A model generated the notes under the pieces. The model saw only the letters and a program-made list of their open reading frames with translations. It had not been told where the DNA came from and made no database searches. A stretch of 13,156 nucleotides of DNA from Anaerotignum sp. (GTDB lineage Bacteria > Bacillota > Clostridia > Lachnospirales > Anaerotignaceae): assembly GCA_020024265.1 (NCBI GenBank), contig JAHHTW010000035.1:1-13156 (forward strand), given 5' to 3'. This document shows positions 1 through 6,463 of the stretch, piece by piece; position 1 is the first letter of the stretch; each line of letters opens with the position of its first letter. A program made the translations under genes and the position numbers.

Positions 1-119
1 TTTGATCAAAACTTTACTGTTACGCAGTCAAAAGTATATTGCAGGGGGGAGCGATCCATGCTTACCATTCGGTCAAGGGGTGAAACCCCTTGCAGGGGTT
101 GGGACCAAGTCCCAAGGTC
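1..119 (-). repeat. Dispersed intergenic repeat, copy R1 (cut by window edge)
   Basis: Read on the minus strand it starts with CCTTGGGAC-TTG-GTCCCAA, a perfect 7-bp hairpin at 99-115. A second hairpin follows, CAAGGGGT/ACCCCTTG (74-81 with 85-92, loop GAA). It then runs through a GACTGCGTAACAGTAAAG tract to TTTTGATCAAA at the window start, where it is truncated. It is about 96% identical to copy R2, which lies 252 bp to the right. The two hairpins and the absence of any convincing reading frame indicate a non-coding structured repeat. Confidence 0.85.
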
Positions 120-146
120 TTTCGTTCAGAAAAAGTTAGGCGGTAT

Positions 147-178
147 TGCGGGGGGCATTGTCTTGTATTCCCCCCGCA
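147..178. repeat. GC-rich hairpin between the two repeat copies
   Basis: TGCGGGGGG (147-155) pairs perfectly with CCCCCCGCA (170-178) around a 14-nt loop. It lies in the 90-bp spacer between R2 and R1. No uridine tract follows directly on either strand, so it is not a textbook intrinsic terminator. It could still stabilise the 3' end of the SLH transcript or be part of the composite repeat. Confidence 0.6.
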
Positions 179-210
179 CCCCCTTTGCCGTTTTTATGAA
201 GCAAAAAATA

Positions 211-372
211 CCTTGGGGCGTTGCCCCAATCCCCCACAAACTTTTGAAAAAGTTTGATCAAAACTTTACTGTTACGCAGTCAAAAGTATATTGCAGGGGG
301 GAGCGATTCATGCTTACCATTCGGTCAAGGGGTGAGACCCCTTGCAGGGGCTGGTACAAAGTCCCAAGGTCT
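211..372 (-). repeat. Dispersed intergenic repeat, complete copy R2 with inverted ends
   Basis: This is a complete copy of about 162 bp. The minus-strand left end begins CCTTGGGAC and the other end, read on the plus strand, begins CCTTGGGGCGTTGCCCCAA, so the element has imperfect terminal inverted repeats. Each end can itself fold into a small hairpin, although the left hairpin is degraded here compared with R1. The CAAGGGGT/ACCCCTTG hairpin is kept at 326-333 and 337-344. The AAACTTTTGAAAAAGTTT segment (238-255) is a further inverted repeat. The left end touches the stop codon of the SLH gene (373-375). Architecture resembles a MITE or a REP/BIME-like element; no transposase is present. Confidence 0.8.
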
Positions 373-2691
373 TTATACCTTCGTTGCTTCCAGCTTGGTT
401 ACCTGTTTGTCCCGATTGAGGTATACCCTGACATCAAAACGATCTTGGTCGTCAAATGCATCTATCAGATCTCGTACATCTGCACTGCGGTCATTGATAT
501 ACACACGTACATCTCTGGCAAAATCATATTCATGCTTACGATCCAGCTCTACGCTGTTGCGTGTCACATAGGTCAGTCTGCCGGAGGCTTTTTCCTCGCC
601 CTTGTCGTATTTTGCAGTAATTTCCACAACCTTGGAGCGACTGCTGTTGAATTTCAAATCCACTCGGAAATCCTCGAAATGCCGATATTCATCTATGAGT
701 GTTTCCAAACTGTCCACATCGCCTCTGACTCTGACATCACGATCCAAATCATATGTGAATTGGTCGCCCTCGAGCTGTATGGTGATTTCATTTTGTGCAA
801 TGCTGCGCAGCATACCGTTATCGGCTTCCATATTGACTGCTTCAATCTTAGATACCTTTTTGTTCTTAAACGTCAGTTTTGCCTGATAGTCATACGTACG
901 GTATACATCACGCAGGCTGTCCAGACTGGAGGATCTGTCATTTACCAAAACCTCCAAATCTCTGCCATCCATCAGTTGATAGGTATGCTTCTGTTTCTGT
1001 GCATCTTCAATCTCGATTTCGTCGGAGGACAGATACAATATGATCCCATCCGATGCGCCCATGCTCTCCTTGACGGCAATCACCTCTGTTACCTCATCAT
1101 AACGATTGATTGTCAGTGCCACACGATATGAAGTATCTTCGTAGTGGTCACGCAGGTATTTCACATCCTGTTTTTTGCCATCTACCGTCACACGGGTGTC
1201 GTTATCATATTCGTACGTATACTCCTTGCCCTTGGAGGTGATGGTCAGTCTGCGGGATGTCATGTCTGTCAGTATCCCCTGTTCCTCGCTTTCGGAATAA
1301 TTCAGTGTAATCGTTGTTACCACACCTACTTTATCTGTAGTCAATGTCACAAACATATCCACATCGTCGTATTTGTCGATCAAATCGTCGAGGTCATACT
1401 CCGTCAAAGCATCCTTGACATCCACATTTTTATCCAGCTCATAGCTATAATGTCTGCCATCGGCTTTGATTTCGATTTTGCGTTTGGTCAATTCTGTAAT
1501 TTGCCCTGTTTTGGGGCCGTTTTTGATTTCCTCTGCCAATACCTTATTGACTTCACCTGCATCATTGACATACAGATGTACCATAAATTTGGTACCGTCA
1601 CCAAAGGCGCTGTACAGCTTGGCAGGAGAGGATGTTACATCATTGATGGATACGGCAACACGATCCGACATGTTGTAATTGACTTTTTTGGAGCCATCTA
1701 CAACCGTTAATTTCATACCATACATATCATCCAGTACAAAGGAACCCTTATCAATGGATTTTTCCGGAATACGTGCAATGGCTTTGAGTGTGCTGCCTTG
1801 ATAAGTCACCTCTACGCTATCGCCTGCATTCAGTGCCGTAAATGCAATGGTTTTCCCATCTTCAGATACCTTGACATCACTGGGCTTACCGGTTAGACTG
1901 AGTTTTTTGCCGTCTGCGGTTTGAAGCACACAGTTCAGATCTCCGTTGACACTGACAAATGTGGTGATGACAGAGCCTTTTTGTTTGAGATTATTGGGGT
2001 CTGTAGGTGCTGTGGAGTCTGGCCCAAGCAGCTGATGATAGGTCTTTACAGACAATACAGCCATTTCCGCACGATTGATTCTTTGTTTGGGATTGAATTT
2101 ATTGTAATCATCCCCCACCATAATTTTCTGATCGTAGAGCAAGCCCAGATATGGCACAGATGTTTTGGTAATACTTGCCACATCCGCATATTTCAGCTTT
2201 GCATTCATATCTACGCTGTATATCTTGCCCAATGCCTTACCAAACAGCACGCCAACGTCCTCACGATTCGCATTTTTCTGTGTGTTCTTATCCATGAATT
2301 TGGACAGATCGCTTGTCACAACAATCCCTTTTTCCAGAGAAAACGCCACTGCAGAATATGCCCAGGACGGGATATGGTATGCAATCATAATGGGTTTCCA
2401 TTTGTCAATGGTTGCTGCGGATACATCTTCTTTGTAGTATGTTTTCATGATGGAATACATCAGCTGTGTTGCTTCACAGTATGTCACAGCATTTCTCGGC
2501 TTGCAATATTTTTTCCCACCTTCGCTATAACCACTCATCAAGCCCAATTCGGAAGCCTGATTGATAAATGTGGCTGCGCCTGGCCATGGTACTTTATTGA
2601 TATCGGCAAATGTGGCTGCACCATAAATGGGCATGGCATTGCCTGCAAATAACAACGATGCCGTCGTAATCAGCGTAAGAAATCGTTTCAT
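373..2691 (-). CDS. Exported SLH-domain protein with about six tandem beta-type repeats
   Basis: 772 residues. A signal peptide is visible: MKR, a hydrophobic core, and probable cleavage near residue 24 after PIYG. Three SLH modules follow at roughly 27-85, 95-160 and 168-223 (FADINKVPW, IPSWAYSAVAF, NRAEMAVLSVKTY); this family tethers proteins to pyruvylated secondary wall polymers. A proline/threonine linker leads to about six similar units at roughly 315-389, 396-470, 472-543, 548-623, 625-696 and 703-772. Each has the pattern G-x-[IL]...I-x-I...Y-x-[YF]-[DE]-L-D..V.V....L-x-D-x-Y....F-x-V-x-L-x....V-x-x-I. No enzyme motif is seen, so a structural or ligand-binding cell-surface role is inferred. 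The ATG at 2691 has AAAGGGG (2701-2707) upstream and gives a proper signal peptide; the longer frame upstream does not. It is the last leftward gene after dnaN, with a repeat right at its stop. Confidence 0.88.
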   Translation of the reverse strand: MKRFLTLITTASLLFAGNAMPIYGAATFADINKVPWPGAATFINQASELGLMSGYSEGGKKYCKPRNAVTYCEATQLMYSIMKTYYKEDVSAATIDKWKPIMIAYHIPSWAYSAVAFSLEKGIVVTSDLSKFMDKNTQKNANREDVGVLFGKALGKIYSVDMNAKLKYADVASITKTSVPYLGLLYDQKIMVGDDYNKFNPKQRINRAEMAVLSVKTYHQLLGPDSTAPTDPNNLKQKGSVITTFVSVNGDLNCVLQTADGKKLSLTGKPSDVKVSEDGKTIAFTALNAGDSVEVTYQGSTLKAIARIPEKSIDKGSFVLDDMYGMKLTVVDGSKKVNYNMSDRVAVSINDVTSSPAKLYSAFGDGTKFMVHLYVNDAGEVNKVLAEEIKNGPKTGQITELTKRKIEIKADGRHYSYELDKNVDVKDALTEYDLDDLIDKYDDVDMFVTLTTDKVGVVTTITLNYSESEEQGILTDMTSRRLTITSKGKEYTYEYDNDTRVTVDGKKQDVKYLRDHYEDTSYRVALTINRYDEVTEVIAVKESMGASDGIILYLSSDEIEIEDAQKQKHTYQLMDGRDLEVLVNDRSSSLDSLRDVYRTYDYQAKLTFKNKKVSKIEAVNMEADNGMLRSIAQNEITIQLEGDQFTYDLDRDVRVRGDVDSLETLIDEYRHFEDFRVDLKFNSSRSKVVEITAKYDKGEEKASGRLTYVTRNSVELDRKHEYDFARDVRVYINDRSADVRDLIDAFDDQDRFDVRVYLNRDKQVTKLEATKV

Positions 2692-2700
2692 TTCAAAACA

Positions 2701-2707
2701 CCCCTTT
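2701..2707 (-). promoter_or_regulatory. Ribosome binding site of the SLH gene
   Basis: AAAGGGG on the minus strand, 9 nt upstream of the ATG at 2691. It supports this start rather than the in-frame upstream extension. Confidence 0.6.
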
Positions 2708-2764
2708 TTTTTTCTTCTATGATTGATTTGTTTGTCTGTTTTTTTATATTTGAGATTTGACGTG

Positions 2765-2785
2765 AAAAAACAGGAAATGTTCCTG
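2765..2785 (-). terminator. Hairpin plus T6 in the SLH gene leader (attenuator-like)
   Basis: On the minus strand CAGGAA-CAT-TTCCTG (2785-2771) is followed directly by TTTTTT (2770-2765). It lies between the proposed -10 box and the start codon, about 80 nt before the ATG. It could terminate read-through from dnaN or act as an attenuator. The stem is only 6 bp, so its strength is uncertain. Confidence 0.45.
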
Positions 2786-2805
2786 ATATCCCACACCCTA
2801 TCTTT

Positions 2806-2814
2806 ACTATACCA
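2806..2814 (-). promoter_or_regulatory. Putative extended -10 promoter of the SLH gene
   Basis: TGG-TATAGT on the minus strand is an extended -10 motif (TGn plus a TATAAT-like box). No good -35 is seen. The predicted start near 2799 gives a leader of about 108 nt containing the hairpin at 2771-2785. A 14-bp perfect palindrome, TTTTCTTAAGAAAA (2840-2853), lies about 30 bp upstream of the -10 and could be an operator. Weaker alternative: TGG-TATGAT at 2916-2924. Confidence 0.4.
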
Positions 2815-2980
2815 CAAAAACAGTGATAGAAGATTGTAATTTTCTTAAGAAAACGCTAGAAAATGATATGACACATCTTGCTTTTGTCCTTTTCTATAAT
2901 ATTTGTGAAAATAATATCATACCAAATGCCGTTTTGTATGCGTATGGCGGACAGGGTTGCTTTCTTTTTTGTCTTTTTTG

Positions 2981-4084
2981 TTACATACGCAAAGGCAGTA
3001 TCAGATATTGGAAGTCATCTCCGTTGAGTGGAGATAAAATACAGGGATTGAGTGTTCCGGTAAAACGGATATGCACCTGTTCCTCATCAATGACACGCAG
3101 CGCTTCAATCAAATATCTGGGATTGAATGCAATCTGCATTTCATCCCCCTCCATTTCGATGGGTACTTCTTCATATGCAGTACCCATATCGCTTTTTGCA
3201 GTCAATATCAAAGCATTGGGACGCAAATCCAGCTTTACCGGCGTTTTGCGATTGTCTCTGGATACCAAAGAGGCTCTTTCCAATGCCTGAATGAGTGTAT
3301 GCACACCAATGGTAATTCTTGTTTTGAAATCTGTTGTAAAATTGTTTTCGTAGCGTATAAATTCGCCTTCCAGCAAACGTGATACCACCGTTGCCGTACC
3401 CAAATCAAAGAGTACATGCTTATCGGTAAAGTAAAGTGTCACCTGATCTTGTTCATCCTGAGAAAGAATTTTCATCAATTCGATCAATGTTTTTCCCGGA
3501 ACGACCACATTTTTATCCGTAAAATCGCCGGAAAGTGTGGTTTTGCGTAGAGAAATCCGATAGCCGTCCACAGATACAATGCGCAGGCTGTTTTCTTTGA
3601 TTTCAAAATATTCGCCTGTCAAAATCTGTTTTGTGGATTCCTGTGCAATGGAAAAAATGGTTTGGCGAATCAGGTTTTTGAGTTCATTTTGCCCGATTTT
3701 ATAAGCATCCTCCTGTGCGACCTTGGGCAGCTCCGGAAAATCCGTTCCGTTTTGTCCCATAATGGTAAAGCAAGAAGAACCGTCTGTAATGGTAATGGCA
3801 TTGTTGTCGGTAGATTCGATTGTCACAATCTCGCCATTGAGTCTGCGTACAATATCAAGGAATATTTTTGCTTCTATTGCAATTTCGCCATATGCAAGAA
3901 TTTCCGCATCAATGGCAGATGTTTGTATTCCCAATTCCAGATTGTTGGCTGTCATAAAAAAGCCTTGGTCGTTTGCAGTCAAAAGGATGCATTCTAAGAT
4001 ACGCATGGTAGACTTTACGGATACTGCTTTGTTTACGACGTTGATATACCCAAGCAGTATGTCTTTATTGCAGTTGATTTTCAT
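2981..4084 (-). CDS. dnaN: DNA polymerase III sliding clamp, beta subunit
   Basis: 367 residues, the normal length for the beta clamp. This ring-shaped homodimer encircles DNA and tethers polymerase III and other clamp-binding proteins. The three clamp-fold domains are about 1-125, 127-245 and 246-367. Recognisable segments are the N-terminal MKINCNKDILLGYINVVNKAV, the central TGEYFEIKENSLRIVSVDGYR and the C-terminal DDFQYLILPLRM, which forms part of the protein-binding pocket. The ATG at 4084 is chosen because it begins the family's usual N-terminus and has AAGGAG at 4095-4100. The longer open frame upstream runs back into origin DNA. It follows dnaA in the same direction, separated by 266 bp of origin sequence. 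A TATACT -10-like box lies just upstream without a good -35, so both co-transcription with dnaA and an own promoter are possible. The usual downstream recF is absent. Confidence 0.98.
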   Translation of the reverse strand: MKINCNKDILLGYINVVNKAVSVKSTMRILECILLTANDQGFFMTANNLELGIQTSAIDAEILAYGEIAIEAKIFLDIVRRLNGEIVTIESTDNNAITITDGSSCFTIMGQNGTDFPELPKVAQEDAYKIGQNELKNLIRQTIFSIAQESTKQILTGEYFEIKENSLRIVSVDGYRISLRKTTLSGDFTDKNVVVPGKTLIELMKILSQDEQDQVTLYFTDKHVLFDLGTATVVSRLLEGEFIRYENNFTTDFKTRITIGVHTLIQALERASLVSRDNRKTPVKLDLRPNALILTAKSDMGTAYEEVPIEMEGDEMQIAFNPRYLIEALRVIDEEQVHIRFTGTLNPCILSPLNGDDFQYLILPLRM

Positions 4085-4094
4085 TTGTTCACAA

Positions 4095-4100
4095 CTCCTT
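4095..4100 (-). promoter_or_regulatory. dnaN ribosome binding site
   Basis: AAGGAG on the minus strand, 10 nt before the ATG at 4084. It fixes the dnaN start. Confidence 0.75.
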
Positions 4101-4135
4101 ATGCACAAAGATAGATAGTATAGATAGAATTTGGT
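4101..4135. other. Probable DNA unwinding element of oriC
   Basis: An AT-rich stretch with repeated TAGATAG (AAGATAGATAGTATAGATAG), lying directly beyond the DnaA-trio-like tract and just upstream of dnaN. This is the same relative position as the B. subtilis unwinding site (dnaA, boxes, trios, unwinding element, dnaN). The call rests on position and base composition only. Confidence 0.6.
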
Positions 4136-4153
4136 TCGTAGTCGTAGTAGTAG
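4136..4153 (-). other. DnaA-trio-like tract
   Basis: The plus strand reads TCG-TAG-TCG-TAG-TAG-TAG in one phase; the minus strand reads CTACTACTACGACTACGA. In B. subtilis such trios (3'-GAT repeats) lie next to a DnaA box and guide the DnaA filament onto one strand during unwinding. Here a weak box (TGTGTATTT, 4158-4166) and a perfect box (4166-4174) precede it across a GGGC spacer, matching that geometry. Four of the six trios are TAG; the two TCG units depart from consensus at the middle base. Confidence 0.6.
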
Positions 4154-4157
4154 GGGC

Positions 4158-4334
4158 TGTGTATTTGTGGATAAGCCGATTTTTGCTTGGAAATATCGCA
4201 AAAAACGACAGTGGATAAACCTGTGGAAATCCAAAGGATAATTGAGGACTTGTCCACATTATCCACAATCACAATTGTATTTGCAGTATCATCCACAGCT
4301 TGTCCAGAGCAAATGCACAGGGGGGTGTGGATAA
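4158..4334. other. oriC: oriC DnaA-box cluster between dnaA and dnaN
   Basis: Perfect TTATCCACA/TGTGGATAA boxes lie at 4166-4174 (plus-strand TGTGGATAA), 4259-4267 (TTATCCACA) and 4326-4334 (TGTGGATAA). One-mismatch boxes are at 4210-4218 (AGTGGATAA), 4250-4258 (TTGTCCACA) and 4289-4297 (TCATCCACA). Weaker sites are at 4158-4166 and 4222-4230. The density of boxes in a 266-bp spacer next to dnaA identifies the right-hand part of a bipartite firmicute origin. Confidence 0.92.
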
Positions 4335-4350
4335 ATACAAATACCCGCTT

Positions 4351-5682
4351 TTACTGCTCACGCAGCTCTTTTTCCAGCTGTATGATGGTTTCCTTTAGCC
4401 CTTCGTCTGTTTCCATTTGTTTTTCTATTTTTGATATGCCGTGTATGATGGTGGTATGGTCACGTCCACCAAAGCTCTCTCCGATTTTCGGCAAAGAAAG
4501 GTCCAACAGCTTACGGCAAAGATACATGGAAACCTGTCTGGGAAAAGCAATGCTTTTTGGTTTTTTGTTCCCCCGTATATCGTCTGCGGTGATGTTGTAA
4601 TGCCGTGCCACTGCTTCCTGAATGACAGAGGGCGAAAGCGGTACGGGCGTATTTTCGCTGTATACGTCCTTGATACATTTTTCTGTCAGTTCCAGAGAAA
4701 TTTTCTGGTTGGTCAGCTTGGCATATGCCGCAATACGTGTCAATGCCCCCTCAAGCTCACGGATATTGGAGGCGATATTTTTTGCGATGTAGGAAAGCAG
4801 CTCATCTCCGATTTCCAGATGATCACTGTCTGCTTTTTTGCGTAGTATGGCAATTCTGGTTTCATAGTCCGGAGGCTGTATATCTGCAATCAGTCCGGAT
4901 TCAAAACGGGAACGCAGTCTGTCCTCCAGCGTTTTGATTTCCTTGGGTGGACGATCTGAGGAAATGATGATCTGCTTGCTGGATTCGTACAATGCATTGA
5001 ATGTATGGAAAAATTCCTCTTGTGTACCTTCTTTTTTGGATATAAATTGTATATCGTCAATGAGCAGTACATCAATGCCACGGTATTTATTGCGAAATTC
5101 TTCGTTTTTGTTGTTCTGTATGGAAAGGATCAATTCATTTGTGAATGTTTCGCTTGTGACATACAATACCTTTGTTTGTGGATTTTTGTTCAATATAAAA
5201 TGTGCAATCGAATGCATCAAATGCGTTTTGCCCAAGCCGGAGTTTCCGTAGAGAAACAGCGGATTGTATGCCTGCGCCGGTGCTTCGGCTACGGCTAAAG
5301 AGGCAGCGTGTGCCATACGGTTGCTGTTGCCTACCACAAAGGATGAAAATACATATTTTGGATTGAGATTGTTCCCCATCATATCGGTATGCTTCTGCAA
5401 TGGTTCTCTGAGCTGTTCGAGTACGGGGGCTGGTTCGCCTTCTGTCAGTATGACAATCTCGTAGTCCATATTTGTGACAGCCTTCAGTGCATTGCGGATC
5501 AGCGGCAGATGCCGTTTTTCCAGCATTTCCTTATAAAAGGATTCGCCGACACGCAGCAAAAAACGATTGCCGTTGATGCCAATTGGCACAATGGGCAATA
5601 TCCATGTTTCATAGCTAATCGGAGAGGAAATCTCCTGTTCGATGATTTTGAGTGCCGCATTCCAGCTCGTTGTTACGTCCAT
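4351..5682 (-). CDS. dnaA: Chromosomal replication initiator protein
   Basis: 443 residues, typical length. DnaA binds DnaA boxes, oligomerises with ATP and opens the origin, then helps load helicase. Domain I is about 1-80 (WNAALKIIEQEISSPISYETWILP). A short domain II linker covers about 81-107. The AAA+ domain III starts near NPKYVFSSFVVGNSNRMAHAA, with Walker A GNSGLGKT at 146-153, Walker B VLLIDD at 205-210 and the arginine-rich LEDRLRSRF near 252-260. Domain IV is about 345-443 and carries the DNA-binding signature GGRDHTTIIHG at 405-415. The ATG at 5682 has AGGAGG (5689-5694) six bases upstream and starts the usual N-terminus, so the longer frame to 5772 is rejected. DnaA boxes flank the gene on both sides, and one lies in its promoter, pointing to autoregulation. 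Confidence 0.98.
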   Translation of the reverse strand: MDVTTSWNAALKIIEQEISSPISYETWILPIVPIGINGNRFLLRVGESFYKEMLEKRHLPLIRNALKAVTNMDYEIVILTEGEPAPVLEQLREPLQKHTDMMGNNLNPKYVFSSFVVGNSNRMAHAASLAVAEAPAQAYNPLFLYGNSGLGKTHLMHSIAHFILNKNPQTKVLYVTSETFTNELILSIQNNKNEEFRNKYRGIDVLLIDDIQFISKKEGTQEEFFHTFNALYESSKQIIISSDRPPKEIKTLEDRLRSRFESGLIADIQPPDYETRIAILRKKADSDHLEIGDELLSYIAKNIASNIRELEGALTRIAAYAKLTNQKISLELTEKCIKDVYSENTPVPLSPSVIQEAVARHYNITADDIRGNKKPKSIAFPRQVSMYLCRKLLDLSLPKIGESFGGRDHTTIIHGISKIEKQMETDEGLKETIIQLEKELREQ

Positions 5683-5688
5683 AAAATT

Positions 5689-5694
5689 CCTCCT
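5689..5694 (-). promoter_or_regulatory. dnaA ribosome binding site
   Basis: AGGAGG on the minus strand, 6 nt before the ATG at 5682. It decides the start against the longer open frame. Confidence 0.85.
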
Positions 5695-5709
5695 AACTGA
5701 TTTCTTCGT

Positions 5710-5738
5710 TATATAGATTGTTGTGGATAAATCATCAA
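5710..5738 (-). promoter_or_regulatory. dnaA promoter with an embedded DnaA box
   Basis: Minus strand: -35 TTGATG (5738-5733), 17-bp spacer, -10 TATATA (5715-5710). The spacer contains a perfect DnaA box (5722-5730). DnaA bound there would block RNA polymerase, the classical dnaA autoregulation. The predicted start near 5703 gives a 5' leader of about 20 nt, just enough for the ribosome binding site. Confidence 0.65.
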
Positions 5739-6022
5739 AGTGTCCACAAATACGGTGTATACTGCCTTGCAAAAGAAAAATTTCGCAAAGTTATGAACAA
5801 TCTGTGGAAAAAAAGTATCAACAGCATTGTTCCATCGGCAAATACACAGAAAAACAATCAAACAACGAAAGTACATTTTTGTTTCCACATCCATATCACA
5901 GCAGATATTGGGTTTATCCACACACTTATCCACATCATGTGGATAAGTGTGAAAAAGCCAATGTGGATGGTGTGGACAAGTCAAAAATGGAATCATGTCC
6001 AGTATACCAAAAGTTATCCACA
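5722..6022. other. oriC: oriC DnaA-box cluster upstream of dnaA
   Basis: Perfect boxes lie at 5722-5730 (TGTGGATAA), 5914-5922, 5926-5934 (both TTATCCACA), 5938-5946 (TGTGGATAA) and 6014-6022 (TTATCCACA). One-mismatch boxes are at 5803-5811 (TGTGGAAAA) and 5971-5979 (TGTGGACAA), with weaker ones at 5740-5748, 5881-5889 and 5962-5970. The stretch 5750-5880 between boxes is AT-rich. This is the left subregion of a bipartite origin. No gene is visible in it. Confidence 0.9.
5921..5951. repeat. Perfect 15-bp inverted repeat of paired DnaA boxes
   Basis: CACACTTATCCACAT (5921-5935) and ATGTGGATAAGTGTG (5937-5951) are perfect inverse copies around a single C at 5936. Each arm holds a consensus DnaA box, facing head to head with 3 bp between them. 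A third perfect box abuts on the left (5914-5922). The symmetry extends beyond the nine-base boxes, which may reflect selection on the whole palindrome. Confidence 0.9.
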
Positions 6023-6348
6023 AGGGCAATGCAAAATATAAGCCGTAACCATTTGTCATATCAAAAAGCCGGCGCACATGCTGTCAAAACCGGATTTTGG
6101 TTGATTTTCAGGCAAAGGACAAGCATGGTATGCAAAGGGGTATGGCGTTGCAAGGGATATGCGCAAAACAAAGGCGGTCTGCTTTTTGATAGTCCGGTTT
6201 TTGTATGTATATCCAAAATAAACTGTAACACCAAAACCGTACCAAAAAGGACAAAGCTGTACCAAGCGCATAAAAAAAAGAAGCATGCCAGAAGGAATGG
6301 AGATTTTGTATTTTTTATGAAAATAGTACGCAAAAAAAGCCGAAAATA
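6023..6348. other. Intergenic stretch between oriC and the alcohol dehydrogenase promoter
   Basis: About 325 bp with no convincing gene. Open frames on both strands lack ribosome binding sites and resemble no family. rpmH, which often lies next to dnaA in Firmicutes, is not here. The tract is moderately AT-rich with A-runs. Confidence 0.5.
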
Positions 6349-6357
6349 TGGTATCAT
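6349..6357 (+). promoter_or_regulatory. Putative extended -10 promoter of the alcohol dehydrogenase gene
   Basis: TGG-TATCAT, an extended -10 motif like the TGG-TATAGT ahead of the SLH gene. There is no clear -35. Transcription would start near 6364, leaving a leader of about 100 nt before the ATG at 6464. Confidence 0.4.
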
Positions 6358-6463
6358 AAATATCATGCAGGAAGCAGAAGCAGGTAGAAAGACCAAGCCC
6401 AAGCCCAAGAAGCATGGTTTTGGCAGTATATTTGTTGTTGACGAGGAAAGGAGGCATTTTGAT

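Larger units (their letters stand above)
1..374. repeat. Tandem direct duplication, period 252 bp
   Basis: Positions 1-122 and 253-374 align without gaps, with only about five substitutions (around 57/309, 84/336 and three near 98-106/350-358). One change falls in a hairpin loop, while others break the left-end hairpin in the right copy. The near identity suggests a recent duplication or gene conversion. The left boundary is outside the window, so there may be more copies. Confidence 0.9.

Noticed and set aside
1..374. Tandem repeats considered as a CRISPR array
   Set aside because: There are only two long copies (about 120 bp) with a 130-bp spacer region and internal hairpins, and no cas genes.
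58..1131. Long plus-strand open frame of 357 codons
   Set aside because: It is the shadow of the repeats and the antisense of the SLH gene. Its N-terminal peptide duplication comes from the 252-bp DNA repeat.
4101..4127. TAGATAG repeats considered as a CRISPR-like or iteron array
   Set aside because: Units are only a few bases long and irregular. Position next to the DnaA-trio tract fits an unwinding element instead.
5723..6463. N-terminal extension of the alcohol dehydrogenase frame through the origin
   Set aside because: It covers DnaA boxes, resembles no protein, and the AAAGGAGG site plus family N-terminus fix the start at 6464.
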